64,000 nucleotides of DNA, taken from positions 51,698,486-51,762,485 of the forward strand of contig OX123192.2 in assembly GCA_944739405.2 (NCBI GenBank). The letters run 5' to 3'. The first letter of the stretch is position 1, and each line of letters starts with the position of its first letter. The notes beneath the pieces were generated by a model, which had not been told where the DNA came from, did no database searches, and saw nothing but the letters and a program-made list of their open reading frames with translations. A program made the position numbers and the translations under genes. Shown here piece after piece: positions 56,681-64,000 of this stretch. Origin of the DNA: Euclidia mi. Its lineage: Eukaryota; Arthropoda; Insecta; Lepidoptera; Erebidae.

Positions 56681-57834
56681 CAGTCAAAAAAGTATCGGGA
56701 ATGGATTATTTGTTTATGGTTCCAAAGTAATTTTTTGTTTATTTTTGTTGTTGTTAGATTGGCACAACTGTTTTCCATTTTGGTGCGGAGTTTAAGTTGC
56801 ATCTATTAGTTGTATTAAATACAGTGTTGTTTTTAGTTATATAATATATCTAGTGAGTATTACGAATTTCTTAATGGACAAAAACATCGAAAAAGAAGTT
56901 TGTCTTAAATTTTGCATTACCAATGGAATTTTGTGTTCGTAGTCAATGAAAATGTTACAACTGAAGTTAACATCGCAAAAGTGAAGATAACAGTGACTGA
57001 AAATCCTCATTCAACTTTGAGAAGGACAGCCGCCGAACTTTCTGTATCTCACGATTCGATCCGTATCATTTTAACTAATCATTTGGTTATGAAACATATT
57101 GCCACTCGGCTAGTCCCAAAAGACCTGGATTTTCTCCAAAAACTCAATCGCATGAGAGTCGCTGAGGACATGCTAGACCGAGTCCATTCCGACCTAATAT
57201 TCATGAAAAGCATTGTTACTCGTAATAAGACGTGGGTTTACGAGTTTGACATGCAAACTAGTCAACAAGCTTCGGAGTGGTGCCTTGCAACTGAACCGAT
57301 ACCGAAAAAACCACGCCAAAGTCTTTTCTTTGACTATCGTGGTGTTGTGCACTTGAGATTCTTGCTGGAAGGTCGAACTATAAATAAAGAATATTATTTA
57401 AGCGTTATGCAGTGTTTAAGAGAGAAAATGCGTCGAAAAGGGTAGATTTGTGAAAAGAAAATTCTTGGATTTTGCACCACAATAATGCGACTTCGTACAA
57501 GGCCATCATTCTAAACGAATGTTTGACCAAACTCTCAACAAATACCATCGAGCAACCACCACATTCACCAGATATGGCCCCAGCCGACTTCTTTATTTTT
57601 CTTAAACTCAAATAACCACTTCGTGGCACCCGTGTTCAATCGGTAGAAGACATAAAGGAGAATTCGCTGCGAGAACTGAACTCAATTCCGGAAACAGCGT
57701 TTCAAAAAGTTTTGATGATTGGATTATTCGTTGGCGTAAGTGTATCGTTTCCGAAAGAGCATACTTTGAAGGGTATAAAAGAAATTTGGATAAATAACAA
57801 ACAGTTTGTGTATTATTGATCTTCTTTCTTGACA
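56681..57834 (+). mobile_element. mariner-family element, inactive
   Basis: The left terminal repeat CAGTCAAAAAAGTATCGGG (56681-56699) has an imperfect inverted partner (TTGATCTTCTTTCTTGACAG, 57815-57834) at the right end. In between is a decayed DD34D transposase. The length of about 1.15 kb is slightly short for a mariner, in line with a small deletion near the start of the gene. Confidence 0.85.
56873..57740 (+). pseudogene. mariner transposase with two catalytic aspartates lost
   Basis: The protein would cut and paste the element at TA sites. Readable parts: an N-terminal start MDKNIEKEV, a helix-turn-helix region NPHSTLRRTAAELSVSHDS (about 57002-57060), LNRMRVAEDMLDRV, SIVTRNKTWVYEFDMQTS, FFDYRGVVHLRFLLEGRTIN, then after a shift WILHHNNATSYKAI, SPDMAPADFF, EDIKENSLREL and IPETAFQK. 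In active mariners the first Asp lies in TGDE. Here it is TRNK (Asn codon 57224-57226). The second Asp, in HHDNA, is Asn (57481-57483). The third, in MAPAD, remains. A premature stop at 57443 and further shifts add to the decay. Confidence 0.9.
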
Positions 57835-57840
57835 GAGTAT

Positions 57841-58177
57841 TTCTAACCGTTGAACTTTAAGTGTTAGATAATAGACCAGAATTATTAAGTAAGATAGTGA
57901 AGTGATTCCCATTGTAATTGTTCTTTGTTAGTTTGAAATAAAAAAAGATTTAATATTATAATTTTTTTATTCATATAATTATAACCAATTTCACATTATT
58001 TATAAAACACATCTGATCGCAGATATGATGAGTAGACTTGGCTTTACCGAAAATAGTTTCATACTAAATCGGTGAGAGGAAAAATAATGTTGTGTAAACT
58101 TCTGTTTATTCATAGGTATTTGACATAAAAGTGTAATATCTCCGTTTTTTCTAATAGTAACAAGTTAATAATTTGGC
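57841..58177. other. No supported feature
   Basis: AT-rich, nothing recognised. Confidence 0.5.
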
Positions 58178-58338
58178 GTTTTACTAATGAAAACCGCAAT
58201 AACTAAGAAACTTAATGCACATTTGATTAGGAAGCAGTTAAAAGCAAAAATGAATTGCTACTCAAAAATGCATCATCTTGGTTTCCTAACCATTAGTGCA
58301 ATTAATAGGTTACTAATTGCGGTTATGACTAGTAAACA
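58178..58338. mobile_element. MITE-like fold-back element, about 160 bp
   Basis: The left end GTTTTACTAATGAAAACCGC and the reverse complement of the right end (GTTTACTAGTCATAACCGC) form imperfect terminal inverted repeats of about 29 bp. Complementarity continues inside (ttgattaggaagc / ggtttcctaacc). The TTTACTAAT-type end resembles the unit ends of the tandem pair at 56157, perhaps a common family. No target duplication was clear. Confidence 0.75.
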
Positions 58339-58768
58339 TTATTTCTACATAGTACATAATAATACTTAACATTATTCTATTTATTGGTTTTTATATCGGG
58401 AATTAATGCGGGAACAAACAATAAGTATCACATAATATTCTCTATATTGCTATACATCATGTAGTAAAAGTTTCAATCCGATACCTTGTATGGTGATGGA
58501 GATACAAACAAAACAAAAATAAAATCTTTAACCGCGTTTTTCTCGAAATCAGGTTTGACCTAGTTATTGCACTTTGCGTATGGACGGCAGAGCTGTGGAC
58601 GTTTAAAATCGTTTACTATAATTTCACTTCTAATTTACTGAGCCTTGATATTGATTAAAATTTCCACGAAAATTATGTAATGTTTTAATCAACTCTCAAA
58701 CCACATTAATCGTAACTTTTGTAATGTTCTCTGCGTGACATACATAGATTAAATTTTAATTCTAAAAC
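58339..58768. other. No supported feature
   Basis: AT-rich, nothing recognised. Confidence 0.5.
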
Positions 58769-59025
58769 TGCCTCCGTGGTTCAGTGGATAGCGTATGCGA
58801 CTGCTGATCGGAGGTCCCGGGTTCTATTCCCGGGTCGGGCAAAAGTGTTATTGGTTTTTTCCGAATACTCAGTAGCAGCCCGGAGTCTGGTGATGTGCTC
58901 GGTAACGGCAATAGGCTCGCCCCCTATTACGTGGGACCTAAAAATTCATGGCGAAATGTGGGTGTAATATTACACCTCTGCCTACCCCTTCGGGAATATA
59001 CAGGCGTGAGTCTATAAATAAAATA
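58769..59025 (+). mobile_element. SINE-B, full length, best reference copy
   Basis: The head CTGCCTCCGTGGTTCAGTGG (A box TGGTTCAGTGG), GGGTTCTATTCCCGGG (B box), body acggcaataggctcgccccc, ttacgtgggacctaaaaatt and CTGCCTACCCCTTCGGGA, and an A-rich TAAATAAA end. The head looks like a diverged tRNA, but the long SINE body rules out a tRNA gene. Confidence 0.92.
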
Positions 59026-59104
59026 CCTAAATAAATAATTTTACTATATTTCTCCTAGATTAAATTTTGATACATAGGTACATATGACATCATATTTATG
59101 GAAA

Positions 59105-59240
59105 TTGTGTGGCATTTATATAGCAAAGCGCTACCGTGCTTCAGTGGGCACGTAAGCCGTCGTTCCTGGTTCTTGTCCAGAACAAGATTCGTTTGGCCTA
59201 CTGACAGGCTGTCTATCAAACCAAACACTAGAGATGGCCT
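59105..59240 (+). mobile_element. Possible 5S-SINE body fragment
   Basis: The sequence gtgtggcatttatatag, gccgtcgttcctggttcttg, then tccagaacaagattcgtttg and aaaccaaacactag, keeps the block order of the 5S-SINE copies after their 5S head. The head itself is absent, so the assignment is weak. Confidence 0.4.
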
Positions 59241-60372
59241 CACTCTCAAAAAATAGGGAAAATAAAGAAACATTTTTACAAGCAAGACTAAAGAAAAAAT
59301 AAACTAAAATTCTATCATGCATTTCAAGTACATAGATTTAGTATTTTTATTTACATATCTGATGACAATCGACACGCGGTCATTTGATCCTAAACCGGTA
59401 GATAAAGGCCATTTTATGTGATACATACACGCTTTTAAGCCCTACATTATACAGGACAAACATTTATGCGGTCGCCTCCTCACTAGACACTGGGCTAAGT
59501 GCTGAGTGTTCGATCCAAATACAGGACAACATTTTGTTAGAACAGTTGTTGCTTTCGGTTTAGGTGATATTTGTAAGGTCCCCAGCTACACAAAAAAAAT
59601 TCTTAGTGCAGTCGACATCTTTCAATTAAAATAAGAAAGATAATCAAAGAAAGATTCGTACTGGTCTCACGACCGCCGCGCCGGCATAACACTAGAGTGC
59701 ACGCACCTATTAATACTCCTTGAACGTGCTGGCTACAGGTGTAGACCACTTGTAGATCAATTAATTCTATGAAGAAGTTAAGAAGTTAATGAAAGTCATT
59801 GTTTAATTTATAGATCTTTATTATAATCACAATAGATTGTCTTCTTAATCATAACATCAAACATATACTAAAACTACTTAAAAATCATCAATATTTGGCA
59901 GGCTTGAGATGCCATTGTCTTATTTTCATTTAGGTATGTAATATTTACCTAGTTTATCACTAGCAATGGTATTAACCACATATTTAAATGATTCGCAATA
60001 GACTGTTCTTTTGGCGAGCAATCAGGACACACACCTTCCTGATGTTCACTACAAATGCGCCTCATACATTTGCTTGCATTTTGTTGTTGGGGATGTTATT
60101 TTAATCCTGTAGTAGCCTGATTTTCAGTTTGATAACTCTTGGTACCTATATTTTGCTGTTAAATACGACGCTCAATTGGGACACGATCTTGCTAAATAGA
60201 ATTCCACTTTTTAGAAATATTGACGTCAGATCAATTTTATTTGGAGATTATTCACTTGTTATATCATTATTAGACCGTTTATAACTGCCATGTTACTGAC
60301 CGACCGTTAATACGCCATTATAATACAAAAAATACAATATTTATCAATACATATACATAAGTACAATATTTC
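59241..60372. other. No supported feature
   Basis: AT-rich, nothing recognised on either strand. Confidence 0.5.
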
Positions 60373-60430
60373 AAGGAAAATAAGTGCCTTGAGCACAAGA
60401 CCACTTGTGCACTAGACACTTATTTTCCTT
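60373..60430. repeat. Interrupted palindrome
   Basis: Outer arms AAGGAAAATAAGTG (60373-60386) and CACTTATTTTCCTT (60417-60430) are exact reverse complements. Inside, GCACAAG (60393-60399) pairs with CTTGTGC (60404-60410) around ACCA. Confidence 0.92.
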
Positions 60431-61208
60431 CAACGCACGCGCGGGGCACAGGTGTGGCCCACCAACTTCTAGGACGATTTTCGCCTAAGTCAATATATTT
60501 ATTTAAAACATTAAAGATTTTTAATTAACCGACTTGGTATTACATGGATCTCACAACTTTTTACGGTCGCGAGACTTGGTATTTTTGACAAGTATTGTTT
60601 TTATGGGATATCATTACTGTTTGTAGATAGTCTTACTTTTATAGGAATTTAAACTTTCGTGGTAGCTATAATTAATTTTAAAGGTACGTGGTATCCCGTA
60701 GGAACAGTAAAAAGTAGTCTTACTTTTGTCCTTTCCGGTACCTTCTACTTCTTGTACATCAACAACGAATTTTCTTAATTAAAGCTCTAACTGCAAATGT
60801 AATTTTGTAATCCTTTATATTTATATGGGTTTACAAAGGTATTAATGCAGGTGATATATCTCTAAAACTGGACAGAAATTCAAAAATATTTGAATTTTTC
60901 CTTGATTCATATACTCAACACTAATCGCATTCTAAATGTGAAGCTTCTATATCTGCTAGAAGTGCGTTAGACTTTTGATGATCGGTCAGTGAGTGACAAA
61001 ATTAAGAAACTTGACTCGTTATAATTCTTAAACTGCTAGTTCAAATTGAATGAACTTTAATATACACCATGTGTAGGTATACAATGCCTGCATGGTTACA
61101 AAAAAATCAGGTTTCTAGTTTTATCCACAACGAAGTTATAGGGTGTCGAAAATGGCCTGAATTGCTTCGAGAAAAGGATGGTACGTACGTGCCGCTATTT
61201 TACTCGAC
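60431..61208. other. No gene; possible old repeat
   Basis: A stretch at about 60640-60760 (cgtggtatcccgtaggaaca, then gtcctttccggtacc) recalls non-coding moth repeats, but I could not define it. The rest is AT-rich. Confidence 0.35.
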
Positions 61209-61440
61209 TTGGTGGGGGCACTGCCGTGCCCTCAAATAATGACTGCAGCGAACGATGTAATCGCCAGCAATTCGCAGGGCTCCAGAAAAAGAAAACTCTG
61301 TACGAATCGTACAGAGTTTTCTTTTTCTGGAGCTCTAACCACCGGTAGTTTAGCCCCTATGCCTGATGCCGGTCGGTCTCCGTGCCCCATTTTATATATT
61401 TAAATATTTTTGATTGTTATATAATAAATGCGTGTCTGTA
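61209..61440 (+). mobile_element. R4/Dong-like 3' end fragment carrying a hairpin
   Basis: The phrases CTCTAACCACCGGTAG, cctatgcctgatgccggtcg and ccccattttatatatttaaa match the end of the element at 13120-13200 (CCCTAACCACCGGCAG...). The upstream part up to 61279 has only a short protein-like match. A perfect hairpin sits exactly at the edge of the recognisable 3' end. Confidence 0.7.
61280..61332. repeat. Perfect 25-bp hairpin, 3-nt loop
   Basis: The left arm 61280-61304 and right arm 61308-61332 are exact reverse complements (CTCCAGAAAAAG...CTTTTTCTGGAG), with the loop AAT. Confidence 0.97.
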
Positions 61441-61462
61441 TTACTGAAAAAAGGTAGTAAAC

Positions 61463-62510
61463 TTAGTTATTTTTGCTATAGGACTTAAACGCCGCGGGAC
61501 GCGAAAGATCCCCTCCGATTACAGAAACTAAGACATGCCGCTCGGATTCCCATGCTGGGCACTCGGAGAGCGTATGCTGGGCAGAGTCCAGGTCACCGCT
61601 GCAGTAGTGGCATGCCGTCGTCACCTCGCGGCCGATTCGGTTCAAATACTCACCAAAATATCCGTATCCGGTGTGTATCTGAGTCAACCTAAACGTGACC
61701 CAGCCGCTTCTCCTCTCGATCCACGCTTCGAAGGCAGGGAGTATTGCACCAACGACGCGCTGGCGCATGCACCGCGGCTCTGAGAGTCGCGTGCGCCAAT
61801 TAATCAGCGCGCTGACGCGCATTCCGTGGAAACTCCCTGAGCGTCTGGCTCGGCTCTTCCTCCAACCCGCCATCCTGGCGGAATCGAGTCTCAAGAAAAA
61901 CTATTACGTCCTCGTCCACCAGTATATCGAATGGCGGGAGCCGCGCCAAAATAGTGGCCGCCTCAAAAAAAATCGTGCAATAGCTGCACGCAACCCTAAT
62001 GGTCGCCTGTCGCTGCAGGCTATTAAGGATAGCTCTGCAGCGGGATGCGCGCGTCAGGCGGTCAGACCACGACCCACAATGGGGCATCCCCTAGGAGGGC
62101 CATGGAACGCACGACTCCAGAGTAGAGGCGGCGGACCTCTTCTCTGAGGCTCCCGAGGTTCGGGAGCAGTCTCTGCAGTGCCCCTGCAACCCGACGCACT
62201 CGGGGGGCCAAATGCACGAAGTGCTCCTCGAAGCCCCATAGACTGTCGAGGGTGAGGCCCAAGTACTTCATGTGCCGCCCCACCTCTACGACTGCATCAT
62301 CTATTCTGATCAAAGAGCTGGGTGGTTCCATGCCCTGGCACAGGCCATGGAACCATAGCGCCTCGGTATTTTGCGGTGCTATCCGCAGGCCCAGTCGGCC
62401 GATGGCAGCGACGACACCGCACACACCCAATTCCGCGAACCGCAGGGTTTCAGCGAAGCTCCAAGAAGCACCCCGGGTCAGTACCAGTGTGTCAGAGACT
62501 ACACTGACCC
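61463..62510 (-). pseudogene. R1-clade LINE ORF2, C-terminal half
   Basis: On the minus strand, from about 62430 to 62062: LGLRIAPQNTEALWFHG, GRHMKYLGLTLDSLWGFEEH, APRVRRVAGALQRLLPNLG and YSGVVRSMALLGDAPLW. A frameshifted middle follows (FEAATILARLPPFDILVDED), then 61894-61463 gives FRLTQIHTGYGYFGEYL and ACHYCSGDLDSAQHTLSECP, a CCHC-type zinc finger near the C-terminus. The thumb plus CCHC layout is typical of R1/TRAS/SART-like elements. It is notably GC-rich against its surroundings. The RT core is missing. Confidence 0.85.
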
Positions 62511-62559
62511 CGGGGGAAATTAGAGGATACCTGCAGCTACATCAGCACATTTCTTTAAT

Positions 62560-62722
62560 TTAACGGTTATTCCCAATTCTTTGGGAGTTACCGGTAATCC
62601 CTTCTTCTTAGCGCACCGGTCTCTAAGGAACATAATAATATATGCCTTCAACTTCTTGGGCCTAATAGTTTTGGCTGAGCGTTGTCTATCAGTCAGTTAG
62701 TAACGCAAGAATTTTACATATG
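62560..62722 (-). mobile_element. Helitron family C copy
   Basis: On the minus strand: cttgcgttactaactgactg, caacgctcagccaaaactat, taggcccaagaagttgaagg, gtgcgctaagaagggattac and a T/A-rich end with aataaccgttaaattaaag. The order matches 31693-31898. Confidence 0.7.
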
Positions 62723-62904
62723 CAGATAAAAGCATATTTATGGCGTTCGGTAATCAATTTGATACTAATATTTTACGATAAGGAAACTACGAACGAAAAG
62801 ACTATTTTCATATTGAAATAGAAATGTGCTAATGTCAGTTATTTTTTAAATCAGTAAGTAAACACGTGGTTAGAGGATAATTACACATTACTATACTTCG
62901 CCAC
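62723..62904. other. No supported feature
   Basis: AT-rich, nothing recognised. Confidence 0.45.
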
Positions 62905-63050
62905 AAGACTGCCTCCATGGTCCAATGGATAGTGTATGTGTCTGCTGATCAGGAGGATGGTGTTCCGGGTTCGATTTCCGGGCTAGCAAAAGTAACACTG
63001 TAAAAAAAAAATCATAACATGTTGAAATGCCTATCCCTTCGGGGCGCAAT
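62905..63050 (+). mobile_element. SINE-B, internally deleted
   Basis: A head GACTGCCTCCATGGTCCAATGG with an A box and GGGTTCGATTTCCGGG as B box is followed within about 50 bases by the tail end GCCTATCCCTTCGGGG. The central part with the ggcaataggctcgcc block is missing. AAAAAAAAAA at 63002-63011 lies at the deletion point. Confidence 0.8.
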
Positions 63051-63481
63051 TTTATAAGAAAAATGTTAAACAAACGCCATAACATAGTAAACTATCTTAA
63101 ATCATTCGTTCTTTATCAAATCGACTAGAATTGACCAACAAATCTTCACAGTATAAAACCCTGATACATCTTCCTTTTATTATATTTCCTTTCAATATTT
63201 CCACGACATAATTTTACGATAGAAAAATTGTGTAAGGACCGTGCCGATGCGGCGTGACTTCGCGAATGCAATCACTGAATAGAAAATTATACGCTACTGA
63301 TTTTATGTTCTAAGCTCCATTAGCAACGGTTACCTACTTCTGTGGAGTTAGATGTAATATTTTCAGTTCATTTTATGTTTTATTAACTGCTTACTACTTG
63401 TATTGATGTGTGATATCTCTCTTCCTTTTTTCGTACGACATACGGTCGGTATGGTCTCAACATACGATCTATTCATAGATT
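63051..63481. other. No supported feature
   Basis: AT-rich. The phrase catacgatctattcatagat at about 63460 resembles attcgatctatccatggatt at 36-56 in the window, perhaps from one repeat family. Confidence 0.4.
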
Positions 63482-64000
63482 TTGATATTAAAAATACATA
63501 ATTACTCCTTGTCTAGTGGCGTATTTTCATCGATGTGGAAGGACGCTCTGATTACACCAATTCCAAAAACTTCTCATCCTTCTTCCTTCTCTGACTATCG
63601 GCCCATTTCTATCCTACCATTCCTCTCCAAAGTCCTCGAACGACTGGTCTACAACCAAATTAACACGTTCCTTTGCGAGAATAATCTCTTAAATCCTTTC
63701 TAGTCTGGATTTCGGTTGGGTCACAGCACCGTTACTTCCCTAGTCAATATTACAGATGACATCAGATCTGGTATGGAAGGCGGACAGCTAACAATTCTCG
63801 CTCTTCTAGATTTTAGCAACGCGTTCAATACAGTAGATTTTGATATTCTACTCAACCGTCTTAGCTCTCTTAACATATCTCCTACGGTGATTGATTGGTT
63901 TCGTAGTTACCTGTGTGGCCGCCGACAGCGTATACGCGTTGAAGACTCACTTTCTTCTTGGTGTAACACTACTGTTGGCGTGCCCCAGGGTGGCGTATTG
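63482..64000 (+). pseudogene. LINE reverse transcriptase, 5'-truncated, runs off the window
   Basis: The frame gives SSGVFSSMWKDALITPIPK, DYRPISILPFLSKVLERLV, a TAG at 63701-63703, then SGFRLGHSTVTSLVNI, ALLDFSNAFNTVDFDILL, WFRSYLCGRRQRIRV and VGVPQGGVL at the window edge. These are RT blocks 1-4 of a CR1/Jockey-type LINE. The TAG replaces a codon in NPF-x-SGFR (probably Gln, CAG to TAG). Apart from this stop the frame is open. The catalytic FADD box lies outside the window. Confidence 0.9.

Noticed and set aside
61535..62563. Plus-strand frames of up to 150 codons
   Set aside because: They are shadows of the GC-rich minus-strand R1-clade ORF2.

Overview
The window looks like repeat-dense, gene-free intergenic DNA from a eukaryote, most likely a lepidopteran insect (moth or butterfly). 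It is AT-rich and has no bacterial-style gene order. It is filled with tRNA-derived SINEs, non-LTR retrotransposon fragments, Helitrons with 3' ends of the type GCGAAGCCGCGGGC...CTAG, a mariner, MITEs and a Dong/R4-like element, a mix I associate with lepidopteran genomes. No intact host gene was found. Every recognisable coding region is a transposable-element gene, and each carries stops, frameshifts or truncations. Family names such as SINE-A and SINE-B are my local labels, based on sequence similarity inside the window.

Layout. 1-4.3 kb: dispersed repeats, a SINE nested in another repeat, a pair of perfect hairpins and a Helitron 3' end. 4.3-9.7 kb: a GC-rich repeat leader, then a decayed autonomous Helitron (Rep HUH nuclease plus Pif1-like helicase) and a long (TA)n tract. 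9.7-13.3 kb: a decayed R4/Dong-like non-LTR element with a restriction-like endonuclease, sitting between TAA repeats. 13.3-28.8 kb: SINE and LINE-tail territory, including two 5S-rRNA-derived SINEs, composite SINEs with clear target-site duplications (TSDs), and a 210-bp MITE. 28.8-39.3 kb: a 5,257-bp direct tandem duplication with no length difference between copies (28821-34077 and 34078-39334). 39.3-43.3 kb: a minus-strand LINE whose reverse-transcriptase frame is split by a 2,264-bp insertion with a TA duplication, itself carrying SINEs. 43.4-48.3 kb: a nearly full-length two-ORF CR1/Jockey-type element. 48.3-64 kb: many retroelement remnants (gag-like, RTE-like, R1-clade, another RT cut by the window end), a dead mariner, MITEs, chimeric SINEs and several more perfect hairpins.

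How the parts relate. The elements are nested, so a relative history can be read. The minus-strand LINE came first. It was later split by the TA-flanked element, which then received SINEs. The tandem duplication has its right breakpoint inside the LINE's 3' part, so it is younger than the LINE. The SINEs share 3' tails such as GATGATGATG with RTE-like 3' ends, which suggests, but does not prove, that RTE machinery moved them. Several short-loop hairpins lie inside otherwise recognisable repeats and look like template-switch events. All family assignments come from motif reading; no database search was possible.
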